A stretch of 64,000 nt of DNA from Isoetes taiwanensis (Eukaryota; Streptophyta; Lycopodiopsida; Isoetales; Isoetaceae): contig JAJEKV010000482.1 of the NCBI GenBank assembly GCA_021234155.1, positions 62,001 through 126,000 of the forward strand. The letters are read 5' to 3'. Positions 10,060 to 20,181 of this stretch are shown here, piece by piece (position 1 is the stretch's first letter; each line of letters starts with the position of its first letter). The translations under genes and the position numbers were made by a program. A model generated the notes under the pieces. It worked only from the letters and a program-made list of their open reading frames with translations, was not told the DNA's origin and ran no database searches.

Positions 10060-11327
10060 AGAGAGGGAAGGCACAGAGGGAAGAAACGAATGGCTAAGTT
10101 ACAAGAACATGCAAGCCGGTGGAATGGAGGCCAAGAGCGAACTGGAGAAAAGCATGCAAGAACGAACGGCAGCCAAAATCCAGCAAAAATAGTGAGCCCA
10201 AAGGGGAGCAGCCGAGAATACAACAGACCGGTGGGAAATGAACGAAACATACCAAAGGAGAGCCTGGATCGTCGGATTCTGTCGGCACAGCACCTAGAAA
10301 GAGGAAAACCCGACCAGAAACCTGCGGCCAAGGGGTGAATGATCCGCAGACAGCGCCTATGCTCCAAGGAGGAGCCAAAAAACTCCAATTCGACCAAATG
10401 GAATCGAATCACGGTGAAGGAGGAGTAGATCCAGGGAACAACGGCGAGCAGAGGCTGGAATAGCAGAAAAGGAATCGAAAAGGGCAGATACAGGCAAGGA
10501 AAAGAACAGATAGAATGAGCAAAAAGGTCCTAAGCTGAGGCTGTTCAAGATAGGCTAAGAGCTCAGATAGAAGCGCAAAGCTGGTGGAAGGCACAGGGGC
10601 ACGAAAGCAACCCATGCAGCAGGCCGAAGGCAGGGTAGGGAGGGAACGAAGGAATGAGAATGAAGGCAGCAGGAAATGGAACCGAGAGCACTGATAAGTT
10701 AAGCTCAAGCAGGAAAAGGCTCAAGAGAGGGCGAAACCCAACCAGAGAGAGAGGGCAGACCCAAAAATGAAGACAAGAAGCCCGAAGCAACCACCCAGAG
10801 GAAAAACAGAAGATGGATCAAGGGAAATCAAGGAAGAGGTAGAAGCATGCGCAACACAAGCCCAGGCCGCCCCAACACAAGAAAATTGCTCCACACAGGA
10901 AATACACATGACATACTGCGGAAACCGATCAAACCATTCAACAAAGATCAACCAATAGCCAGAAACGAACCCATCAAACGCGAACAAAAAATGTGAAACA
11001 TCCAATCCATAACTTGAAACCATTACACCTCCACCATGGCTGTCTCGTAACCAACGAAGAGCCTATGCACCAAAAAACTCAACATGCGAATATCCAGAGA
11101 AGAGCCATGCGATGCCAATAGAAACAATAGAAACAAAGAGAAGCCATGCGATCATGAAGAGAAACTATAAACAAATCTGTAGAATAAGGCTGAGCATGAA
11201 AAAGAAGGGAGCGTACCTTCCAAAGACGGAGGAACAAACTCGCTAAGAAGGTGCCGGTGGTGAAAAGGTGAAGAACGAGACCGGTAGAGAAGCTGGTGAA
11301 GAAATCCGTTGGTCGAAGGGCCATTGA
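10060..11327. other. Purine-rich E1-B interior, no gene seen
   Basis: The plus strand is strongly A/G-rich. Open frames on the minus strand are composition artefacts rich in Leu, Phe and Ser. I recognise no domain, splice pattern or repeat beyond scattered short similarities. Confidence 0.45.
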
Positions 11328-11394
11328 AGCAACGAGAATAGAAGAAGAGCTGCTGTGAGAAGACGCCGATAACCGGTGCGAAAGAGGAAATAGC

Positions 11395-11407
11395 CTTATA
11401 TAGCAGC
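11395..11407 (-). promoter_or_regulatory. TATA-like motif in E1-B end
   Basis: Same GCTATATAAGG motif and spacing from the terminal hairpin as in E1-A. Conservation between all four element ends suggests a promoter reading inward on the minus strand. Confidence 0.4.
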
Positions 11408-11452
11408 TTGTCCTTTCCCAGAATGGCGATCCGATGGCTCGGATCGATGCTA

Positions 11453-11894
11453 TTGTTTACTTAATCACCCAAAAATACTAGTTTTGAGATACCTTATATT
11501 TATAAATGGGCTCATTACAATATATATTACAGTGGGTGAAGAGACCATAGTGGTCGTATGGGCACAATGATTACACCCTCTTCACACATGAACCACCTAG
11601 TGCAAAGGGCGCGTGGAGCTCTCTCCTAGTCACGGAGCAACTTCTACGCATTTATAGAAATTTGTATGAGGAGTTCCTTTATGGGCCACGTGCTTGTATG
11701 TCCAACTGATGTCACCACCCTCTTCTCGGCACCTTTCTTCAATGAACTGATCTTTTCATTGCTCCCAAGCATGTACTATCTGGTCGAGATAAGGACTGCA
11801 AGAGACAAAATCAAATTAGTCAAGTGATGCTACATGCAAAAAAATAAAAATAAAACACAGTTCTTAGGGCCATTTTTGGAAAATACAGGCATGA
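11453..11894. other. Core of the 15-kb element, no gene seen
   Basis: Resumes the host element after the E1 pair (AAA^TTGTTTACTTAATC). AT-rich with no recognisable coding region before the palindromic array. Confidence 0.4.
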
Positions 11895-12545
11895 GAGCCT
11901 TTGTCGAGAAAGGCAGCTCAGAGGGAAAAACACAGGTCAGAAGGCCTTTCTCGACTCGTGAGTCGAGAAAGGCAAACAAAGGTAAAAAACGCAGTTTTAG
12001 GGATGGGAAGGCCTTTTCGACTCGCGAAGTCGAGAAAGGCGCTCAAAGCCGTAAACGCAGGTTTAGGGATTGGGAGGCCTTTCTCGACTCGCGAGTCGAA
12101 AGGCGCTCAAAGCCGAAAACACAGTTTGAGGGGTCGAGAATGCGTTTCGACCGCGAAGTCGAGAAAGGAAGCTCAAAGTTTAAAACACGGTGTTTTAGGG
12201 TCGGGAAAGGCCTTTCGATTTCGCGAGTCGAGAAAGGCAGCTCAAATCGAAAAATGCAGGTTTTAGGGATCAAAAGGCCTTTCTCGACCTGGCGAGTCGA
12301 AAAAGGCGCTCAAAGCCGTAAACGCAGTTTTAGGGATCAGAGGCCTTTTCAACTCGCGAGTCGAGAAAGGCGTTCAAAGCCGTAAACGCAGATTTTAGGG
12401 TCGAAGGCCTTTTCGACTTCATGAGTTGAGAAAGGCGACTCAAAGCGAAAATGCAAGTCCGAGGGCCTTTCGACTCGCGAGTCGAAAAAGGCAACTCAGA
12501 GTAAAAAGGGCAATTTCAAAGCTCAGAGTCCGAGAAGGTCGAAAA
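11895..12545. repeat. ~65-bp tandem array carrying a palindrome in each unit
   Basis: About ten units of 60-68 bp. Each contains a version of the palindrome CTTTCTCGACTCGCGAGTCG...AAAG followed by GGCxCTCAAAGCCGxAAACGCAG and TTTTAGGG. The palindrome is perfect or nearly so in several units (for example near 11,945 and 12,080) and degenerate in others. A 183-codon plus-strand frame and a 121-codon one cross it, but unit lengths are not multiples of three, so neither is likely real. Confidence 0.88.
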
Positions 12546-13093
12546 TGAATAACCTTCAAACATCCTATGTATTTTCTATGAAAAAATACCCTCCCCATAA
12601 ATTTCCTACGTATTTTCCATGAAAAATAGACCCTCCCCATGTATTATCTAATGGACACATATCCAATGGACCCTCCCCCTTTCTAATGGACCATACCATA
12701 TAGCTATATGAAGAGGGGACCATTGGGCTCATATTTAGCTATGTAAAGAGTAATGCCTAATGCACATGTAAATAGCAACATATGCACCTATAATGCACAT
12801 TATAACCTACGAGAGCCTATTAGACCTATGCATTAAATCTATTAATATGCATTAGACCTATATATTAATATGTACTTGTCCCCATTTTGTGTCTTGAACC
12901 TTCAAAATGGGTTAAACAAGGTGTAAATTATATCATGATCTTCGCAAAGTTAAAATTTTTACCTTAGAATAAGAATATATGCCTAGAAAACATGCACCAT
13001 GGCAACGTAATGTTTAACGTGTGAACATAGTAGCACACACATGAAAAGAGGAAATTGGGGACACGTCAAAATATAATCCTATATTATTATTAG
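12546..13093. other. No gene seen
   Basis: AT-rich. Includes a short imperfect duplication around 12,565-12,645 (TACCCTCCCCATAAATTTCC / AGACCCTCCCCATGTATTAT) and scattered TAGACCTAT words. No coding region is supported. Confidence 0.4.
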
Positions 13094-13275
13094 CATTTAT
13101 TTTACACTTTCTTTTTCAACGTATTATTTTACCCTTTTTTTCTAATACCCCGCCTTTTTTTCCCGCCTATGCTTGAATTTTAAAATCATTTATTTTACAC
13201 TTTCTTTTTCAACGTATTATTTTACCTCTTTTTTCTAATACCCCGCCTTTTTTCCCGCCCATGGTTGAATTTTAA
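13094..13275. repeat. 93-bp tandem duplication
   Basis: Two copies starting at 13,094 and 13,187 with CATTTATTTTACACTTTC, both running through CAACGTATTATTTTACC, ACCCCGCC and TTGAATTTTAAA. Near-identical, so fairly recent. Confidence 0.85.
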
Positions 13276-14158
13276 ACTTTGGTACATACCATTGAGACAG
13301 AAGTTCCTTTGTACCACTTGGAAGAAGCTCCCCAACGCCATAGCTCCCACCGGCTTGCTAATCAATTTCGGCAAGGCAGATTTGCCTCCTCCAAGGTTTG
13401 CATATAGTCGGTCATGCCTCATTTCTGCGCAGCAGCAGATTCCTTGATCCTCAAAATCGTGCTATGGAACCAAGGAACACGTGAGATTTAAGCGGCCAGA
13501 TTTCAAGGTGTTGGGGGCCGGATTTGCCGCCATAGCCGGAGGTCGAGGGTAAGATCTTGGATTAATAAGGGTAAGAAAGAAGCCGCTTGGAATCGAATCC
13601 CTTAATCATTGTTTCTCTGGAATCCGAACCCCTTAATCATTTCTCCTTTGGAATAGGGCTGGAACCGACCACAAAACATGCGGGGGATTTGAGGGGAACA
13701 CAGACCACAAAATACTGGCCGGGGGATTTGAGGGGCTCAGACACAACAGCAAGAGGGCGATTGTTGCCGAAAGAGCACTTCAAAGGAGGGCCGGAATAAG
13801 AAGGCCAGAATGGTGGGGTTCAGCGGCGCCGACTATTCTGTTGGCCTTTCCTTGTTTGGACTCTTGCTCTGCATTCCCTAACTGCCTTGCAGGTTCTGCC
13901 TCCATCGCCACTCCAGAATCGTCCATGCTCTTCTCAGGTTCATGCCAAGAAGGAAAATAAATGGGCGGAAACCCAACCCCGAATTTGCTTCGCAATGAAG
14001 GGGAATCGGACGAAGAAGAACAAAAAGAAAGAAGTACAATAGATAGGAAAGGCATTTGCAAGAAGACAGTTTTTGCCCTTGGCCCTCACCCAACTACAAA
14101 AACAGGCAGATTTTTCAGAAGCCAGTGCCGGAGTAGACCTGCAAGGCAAAATAAACTC

Positions 14159-14214
14159 AGCTTCATTACGCATAGAGCATTCTGCGATGCATTGGCGGAA
14201 GAGAGCGCCAGGGT
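14159..14214 (+). pseudogene. IDD/BIRD zinc-finger exon fragment, part 1
   Basis: Reads SFITHRAFCDALAEESARV. This is the highly conserved end of the INDETERMINATE-domain zinc fingers (BIRD family) of plant transcription factors, where the last His and Cys belong to the fourth finger. The frame is split at 14,214 by the CACTA and resumes at 19,216. In IDD genes an intron commonly lies just before this block, and the sequence to the left is not recognisably IDD, so a single terminal exon seems to have been captured. It lies inside the 15-kb TIR element; the rest of the DNA-binding domain is absent. Confidence 0.85.
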
Positions 14215-14280
14215 CACTACAAGAGAATGCCTCGCGCATCGATCGAAAATCGTCTTTAAAAAATCTTATGGATTCTTCGG

Positions 14281-14712
14281 TGAGCTTTTGACGATTTTGT
14301 GACGATTACTCGACGAAAAAACGGCGATAATATTTGTGAAAAATCGTGAAAAATCTGACGTATAAATTTGCTGACGAAATTTGTGACGTATATTCTGACG
14401 AAGATTGTGACGAAAAAACTGACGAAAAAGGTGACGCAAAATCTGACGAGTAATCTGACGGAAAATCTGATGATAACTCTGACGAAAAAACTGATGAAAA
14501 AATTGACGCATAGATTTGCTGACGAAATTTGTGACGTATAATGTGACGAAACTTGTGAAGAAAAAACTGACGAAATATGTGACGCAAAATCTGACGAATA
14601 AGCTGACGAAGGTTTCTGACGAATAAAATGACGAAAATGCCGACGAAAGTATGACGAAAGTTCTGACGATGTTTTCGTCAATGTATTCATCAGAATATTC
14701 GTCAGAATACCT
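14281..14712. repeat. Left subterminal TGACGAAA repeats of the CACTA
   Basis: Dozens of 11-14-bp degenerate copies of CTGACGAAAAAT, mostly in one orientation, with inverted CGTCAGAAT copies near the inner edge (14,676-14,716). Typical position and density for CACTA subterminal repeats. Minus-strand frames here (Ser/Arg/Phe repeats) are artefacts. Confidence 0.88.
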
Positions 14713-15445
14713 GACGTGGCATTTTTTAGCTTTAAGCGAACATTACAAGGTCCCACATTTATTTCTAGGAGTTTGAAGACTACATACATACCAAGGGAAC
14801 AAGGAATGCTCATATGCATATCAGATATTGAACATCTTATACGTCAAACACATCGAATAGTTACATGAGGTAAATTGTATAATGTCGTCTTGACTTTCGA
14901 AAGGATAATTAAATAAGGAGAAGGTTGGTACTAAATTGATGAAAGCAAAACCAGTATATATTGGAAATCCATTATGATTCTTACAAGAAATAAATTGTGT
15001 GAAATGCATATATCTTTGAACTCAATTTAAGGTAAAATTTTAATTCATATTCATTGGACATCAAACCCTTATCCAAAAAATCATTTTCAAGCCCCCCCTG
15101 CCCAACTTGTAATGGGTTAGCTTCACTGCCTTTTTTTAATGCTAGTGGATGTGATGAATATAACCATTGTGAATTTAAATTCGTTGAAACTAAGCATTTC
15201 TAATGGCTTGGTATTTGCTAGAGACCAAATAATGCAAGTTGTATTATTCCTATGGGGCTATGACTTGGAAATGTGCATTTTATTTTATGGCTTCTGTGCC
15301 TCTTTAAAATGTTAGCGTATCATTGGCTGGAAACGATTTTTCCTTATGCTTGTGGCTTTTTCATGTATGCCGACAACAAGGCACTTACCATCATTCCTCC
15401 TCATCCCGCACTGCCAAGACAGAGCTTAACATTGGTTAGGGCAAT

Positions 15446-15621
15446 CTCCTACACGGGGCCTGCTTCTTCGAGTCTTGTCATAATTGCATACTCGACAAAA
15501 GAGCTTTCTAAGTTGCATTGCCCTTCTTCACCGACAATATATTGCTGGATCAGGATTCCGCCCATTGTCCAAGATTCCCCACTGCTGCCTCCCCCAGAGT
15601 CTGGGCCGTGTCTCAGTCCCA
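15446..15621 (-). rRNA. Mitochondrial 18S rRNA (rrn18) fragment, nuclear copy
   Basis: The plus strand is antisense to bacterial-type small-subunit rRNA. CACTGCTGCCTCC and GTCTGGGCCGTGTCTCAGTCCCA (about 15,585-15,621) match the universal block near E. coli position 340. The nearby CCCATTGTCCAAGATTCCCC has the plant mitochondrial, not plastid, wording. CTCGACAAAAGAGCTTTC and GGGCCTGCTTCTTCGAGTC align with the next rrn18 blocks. Several substitutions and a two-base change in the universal site mark it as an old nuclear mitochondrial insertion. It sits inside the CACTA, so it was captured or inserted there. It would not make functional rRNA. Confidence 0.85.
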
Positions 15622-16394
15622 CCTATAAAATGATTTTTAATCATTTGATTCTAGTTGTTTCTAGGTGGAACAAAGTAAAGACCTTGAGAAAATTTATTTG
15701 ATAGAAAATCTTAACTATATTAACATCGATTTGATCGGTTGATGGTATAAAACTGGCCGGACCATTTGTAAATAAAGAAGATGTATAGATATACTGAGAC
15801 CAAAGTGATTATGTAAGCTTGATAAATCAATTGAGTTCTTTGATATTATCTATCTGTTCATTTTTTTATCTATATTTTCAACATTGAGAATACAACTATG
15901 GGATTAAATTTTGAGATCACATTGTGCTCTAACAAGTGTGTATGAATTGATTTTTTTACATGTAATGATGATATAGATGCAAAATAAAAGAGAGAGAGCT
16001 CAAAACTTATAGGTAAGAAGTCATCAACCATTGGCATTGAAGATCGAGTACTTCATGACTCGGGGTCATGATCAGAGTCAGTGGAATCCTTTGAGTTGGT
16101 CATCTGAATTTGTTTCTGTAGTAGATCATATGACTAAGGACTGGCAATAAAAATCCTAAGTTCATAATAACCGTGTGCCCTCTTTTTTTTCTCAAATCTT
16201 CTGACGATTGACTATTATGTGACGAAAAAACGTCAGCATAATCGTCACATTATGCGTCATAAATTTTTTCTATTTCACTTTGTATATAACTTTTTCCTTA
16301 AAAAACGCACTGTTATTTTTCGCTTCGGAGTTCACGGCATCTTGGCGAGGCGACTTCGATTAGTTTGGCGCCGAGGCAATCAGGAGGGCAGATC

Positions 16395-16686
16395 AATGCG
16401 CCGCGTTATGACGGAGGTACCATCTAAGCATTTTTCTAGGGCATATTTTTTCCACAGATTCTTTGGAATGGTGCTAAACTGGTCGCCCTGCATGTTAAGG
16501 AAAGGTGTCTCCTTGTTCTTCGATTCTGAGATGGCGCCTCTGTCTCCAGGGTCCGTCTTACATTTTATGCCCCATCAGATTCAAGATTTTCAACACTGGT
16601 GGATGAACTTTGAGAATTCTCAACAGCATCTCCAACCTCTTTCTATCCCATTTGGCATACTCCCTTCTGCAGTTGCGTTAGAGGTA
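16395..16686 (+). other. Unassigned exon-like frame inside the CACTA
   Basis: An open frame from ATG at 16,395 to a good 5' splice signal (GAG^GTAAAG near 16,683) reads about 97 residues, including HQIQDFQHWW and LSIPFGILPS. I faintly see a GRF-type QLQ spacing (Q-I-Q-D-F-Q, then PLSIP) but cannot support it. The preceding GC-richer sequence differs from the CACTA's TGACG repeats, so a captured host gene piece is plausible. Confidence 0.3.
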
Positions 16687-18334
16687 AAGATATTAGACTA
16701 GTATGTTCTCCTGTTGCTCAGAATAATTTTGATGCAGAGGCATTTTTTGAGCTCTTATATAGTACGTTTATTAGCCTCTTGTGGAAGCCACTGCTTTTCT
16801 ATTCCAACCTATTTTGAAGCAAATTGTGTTTTGTGTTTGGCCATTAACAAATCTATCTTAAGGTCACACATTGGTGCATGTTGGTCTGCATTTTTTGCTT
16901 TATAGCACAATCTAGAATTAGTTTTCACACTGTTGCAATACATAAGGCTTTGATTATTGCACAAGTTAAGGGTAACTATTTGCAGTAATAAAGTTGATCT
17001 GCTGTAGGTTTAGTTGTCTGACACTGCCCTCATACATGCTTTGATCAATAGTGTGTACATGCAGCTACTACTACCTTACTTTAGGGAGTACCACTTTATA
17101 AGCCCTGATGCAGTCTGGGAAGATCTGATAACCTTCAAGATTGACGCACCTTAGAGCCTTTAAGGTCCTTGACCAACATTTGTGTGGCATGATATTTTAT
17201 AGGGATGTATTCTTAACTACTGATATTGGTCTAGATATTGTTGTGTAAGGCAGCTGTGCTTTAGATTTTATTACCTTGGTTTGGCCTGACAAAAGGCCCT
17301 GTGCATGCTGTGTTTCATGGGTTGTGCATGTTGCTACTGCTACCCAGAAATGGTATTTTACTTGTATTCAAAATCTAGGGCAGTTAAAGCTGTTTTAACT
17401 ATAGTAATATCTGGCTGCATGTTCTGATTATAATATTCTATAACTCTAATTAGTTTTCCTTTAGGACCTTGGCATGTAACACTTATGATGGGGCCTAGCG
17501 GATTGTTTGTGATAATACTAGTTTCTATTGAATATGATCTCACCTGTACTGCTTAGCAGGGAAAGCTCAGACCACCACTTGTATTTTAATGCAGATGTGG
17601 CTCTACTACAGTTGTGATTGAATTTTGCATGAAGAAATCATGTAATCCTCTAATAATGATGGATAGACACCATGGATTTTGATGCTAATATTTAAATAGT
17701 GAACATGTGAAATGAATTTTTGGTTTGCCTAAGATTTGTTACTAGAAATTAACTTTGGAGGTCTGGCCGTAGAAGCCTTTAATTCCATCTGCTCAAATTG
17801 GGATCAAAGAACAAGAAGGGCTCAGAGGGCAGCAAATGCGATGTTTTTAAGTTGTATTCTTGCACATTCTGGAGCGGCCTATTGCAGTTAGCTCCTTGGC
17901 TGGATCTTTCCCTTAGAAATATAGTACTTTAACTAAAATACAGCATTTTAACTAAGGCATGTCTAAAGTTCATATGGCTTTTGCACTCGAACTGTATCTA
18001 GATTCATCTTTAAAAAAATGCTGATTGTTTGGACTTATATTTTTTACTATATAGGTTTTTTTGGAGACCCTTTGGGTATCTTGTTAATACAAGGCTCTTT
18101 TATGATACTGATTAGTGTAGATAGTCTGCTGGAGGCCTCCTTATATGCTACCTGAATTTTATATTTTTGTTGTTTATAAAAAACTAAAATCTAGTTGAAC
18201 TGAAGGATTCAGCTAAGCTCCAGCAGCATATAAATCATGTCTCTTGCTTATAGAAGATATAAAGTACATAAATCTGTCTTTAGTTCAAACTATTCCTCCT
18301 CCGTTTTAATGTAATTGACATTTTCTTGTTTCAG

Positions 18335-18387
18335 GAGAAAAAGAACATGGAACTGCATGGAGGCCATGGCAACGATGGCATTAGAAG
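18335..18387 (+). other. Exon-like segment inside the CACTA
   Basis: Bounded by a polypyrimidine/CAG acceptor (TTCTTGTTTCAG) and a GTAAGC donor; 53 nt. A second acceptor (TTTTCCTTCTAG) opens a segment at 18,568. Together with 16,395-16,686 this suggests a captured multi-exon host gene. Product unknown. Confidence 0.3.
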
Positions 18388-18861
18388 GTAAGCGCATTCT
18401 ATCCGCCTGCAAATATCCCATAAAACCCTACTCTTATCTAATTCCATATATGTGTTTTCCAATGCTGCAGATGACCTATTAAATAACTTATTATTTGTCC
18501 ATGAAGAATATTTCACACTGAATTAGCAGTATACTTACAGTTTTTGAGGAAATAGTTTTCCTTCTAGGGACGTGCGAAGAACCTGCAAGTTGCAGAATGT
18601 AACCCTTGGCAACAAAGATTTTTCTGATGGATCAATTTGTCATGGAGAACTTCCAAAATATTACTTCTGTGTAAACATTTATAAGATGTACCAATTTGAC
18701 ATGACTAGAGCTTATAGTACAAGGTTCTTTTTTCATGGATTCAATGTTAGCTGGACTTGCAACAAATAACCACTTTAAACAATTCAACTTGCATTCAAAA
18801 CCAGTTTAAACAACTCAACTCTCATCGTAGCAAACTAGTGATGGAATTTTGTTCAAAATGT

Positions 18862-19190
18862 CGAAAATACTGACGGAAAATGTGATGAAATGTTGACGAT
18901 ACATATGACGAATATTGTGACGATTTTATTGACGAAAATTATGACGAAAGATCTGACGAATAACCTGATGATAATTGTGACGAACAATATGACGAAAATT
19001 CTGGGCGTGGCCGAAAAATGTGACAAAACCGACGCCTTAAAATCGACGATTTTTCGTCGAAATTCGACGTAAAATGACGCATAAAATCGGCGATTTTTCG
19101 TCAGAGAATATACGTCAGAATATGCGTCAACCATATGAGTCTGGGCAATTGCCTATTCTGTGAAGGGTTTCTGACGATTTTTTTGACGCA
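18862..19190. repeat. Right subterminal TGACGAAA repeats of the CACTA
   Basis: The same motif as at the left end (TGACGGAAAATG, TGACGATAC, TGACGAATATTG and so on), again with inverted CGTCAGA copies near 19,097-19,130. A small isolated group also lies at 16,200-16,260, around a short CGTCAGCATAATCGTCACAT hairpin-like block. Confidence 0.85.
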
Positions 19191-19215
19191 AAACAGGTTT
19201 TCTCTTGTAGTGGGT

Positions 19216-19510
19216 AACGGCGGCCAAGCAAGGGGTGCACAGCGGCGAAAGCAGTCTGGATGCAGATCCTTCATTGTCCAAAATGGGAGCATCTTCGCCT
19301 CAATCAATGCACATGCCATCCTACGATTCCCTCACTTCCATTTCGGAATGGATTGCACGCCAACATCGCCGCTCTTGGTCTGCAGGAACATGGCTCCTCC
19401 TTGAGATGGGGCCAAAGCGGATCAGCTCAAAGGCTCTCCTTGTGGTTGGATCCAGTGTCCGGCACTCGAATGCCCGCCAGATTATGCACAAGGAGTTAAT
19501 TAATCCGTGA
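19216..19510 (+). pseudogene. IDD/BIRD exon fragment, part 2
   Basis: With the CACTA and one GGT removed, the frame continues V-T-A-A-K-Q-G and runs without a stop to TGA at 19,508-19,510, about 97 more codons. The downstream part is Ser-rich and low in conservation, as expected for the variable IDD C-terminus. The combined open frame may mean capture was fairly recent or the fragment was once expressed. No other IDD exon is present in the window. Confidence 0.75.
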
Positions 19511-19686
19511 AGGGCTCACAAACGCCAAGCCAAGCAAGGTGCATATGTTTGATCTCAGCGGCCTTTGTCTCTTAAAATAGTTGGATCTTTGGATTTACAT
19601 GAATGCTCCCTTGCTCCATTAGGCGATTTTGAAATAGGAAGCAACGAATGAAACAATCCAAACAGAACCTGAGTTTTGGTTTGCCC

Positions 19687-19710
19687 ATTCTCGCCTAGCT
19701 AGGCGAGAAT
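19687..19710. repeat. Perfect 24-bp palindrome before a T-run
   Basis: ATTCTCGCCTAGCTAGGCGAGAAT reads the same on both strands and is followed by an A/T-rich tract with T10. It is in the core of the 15-kb element. The function is unknown. Confidence 0.9.
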
Positions 19711-19827
19711 TTTTTTTTTCTTTTTTTATTGTTTAAATAATTGTATTTATTATATTATATTATTTATAAAATAGTATTTATTGATTTAAAATTAATTTAA
19801 TTCATTATCTTTATGTTTGGGCCCGTT

Positions 19828-20045
19828 TGCCTCTCCCCTCCCCATCTTTTGCCGACTTTCTTTGCCCCTCCTCTCCTTTTCCATGACTTGCCCCTCCCTC
19901 TTCCTTTTCCCCCTCCTCCTCTTTGCCCCTCCCTCTCCCCTCCTGCCCTCTCCTACCTCTCCCTCCCGTGCTCCTTTGCCTCCCTCCCTCCATCCTCCCT
20001 CCCTTCCATCTCCTTTTCCTTCCTACCATTCTTTCTCCACCATCT
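19828..20045. repeat. Pyrimidine-only tract
   Basis: About 200 bp with nearly only C and T on the plus strand (CCCTCCCC, CTCTCC, TTCCTTCC). Frames through it are composition artefacts. Such tracts can form triplex DNA. Confidence 0.8.
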
Positions 20046-20181
20046 CCCCTTCGTTTCTCGGATTGTTCTTTGTAAATGTTACTGTTGTTTTTATGAAGAA
20101 AAAATTCTATTCAACATTCAATTCAAAAAAAAAAAAATGTTTGAGTCCCATTTTCAGTCTGAGTCCCAAAATTCGAGATTT

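Larger units (their letters stand above)
5905..11452. mobile_element. E1-B: long head-to-tail partner of E1-A
   Basis: 5,548 bp. It shares the first ~35 bp of E1-A and its last ~125 bp (11,328-11,452), with the same internal inverted copy and terminal hairpin (11,428-11,445), but has a different interior. The host joint reads AAA^TTG with no duplication. The plus strand is strongly purine-rich. Nested in it are hairpin clusters, tandem duplications, a SINE and a 5'-truncated LINE. Minus-strand frames full of Leu/Ser/Phe are shadows of this composition. No replication or helicase domain is visible. Confidence 0.6.
14215..19212. mobile_element. CACTA element, 4,998 bp, GGT target duplication
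   Basis: The left end is CACTACAAGAGAA (14,215-14,227). The right end is its inverted copy TTCTCTTGTAGTG (19,200-19,212). Direct GGT flanks both ends (14,212-14,214 and 19,213-19,215), the 3-bp duplication of the CACTA/EnSpm superfamily. Both subterminal regions are packed with TGACGAAA-type repeats that would bind the transposase. I see no TNP2-like transposase, so it is non-autonomous. It carries a mitochondrial rDNA fragment and exon-like captured sequence. Confidence 0.93.

Noticed and set aside
10056-10412. N-terminal extension of the LINE-B frame
   Set aside because: Open by chance; LINE similarity starts only near 10,055.
5357-11452. E1 as an LTR retrotransposon with E1-A as its LTR
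   Set aside because: The shared blocks are only ~35 bp at starts and ~125 bp at ends, with no full-length repeat, no target duplication and no primer site.
11834-12385. 183-codon plus-strand frame
   Set aside because: Produced by the palindrome-bearing tandem array; units are not multiples of three and the residues are just Arg/Lys/Ser repeats.
14281-14712. CRISPR-like array of short repeats
   Set aside because: Degenerate 11-14-bp repeats without regular spacers, at a CACTA end.
14256-14819. 187-codon Ser/Arg/Phe-rich minus-strand frame
   Set aside because: Reads the CACTA subterminal TGACGAAA repeats.
15273-15701. 142-codon plus-strand frame
   Set aside because: Most of it is antisense mitochondrial rDNA, not protein-coding.
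19687-19720. Bacterial-type terminator (palindrome plus T-run)
   Set aside because: Nuclear plant DNA with no gene ending there; kept only as a palindrome.
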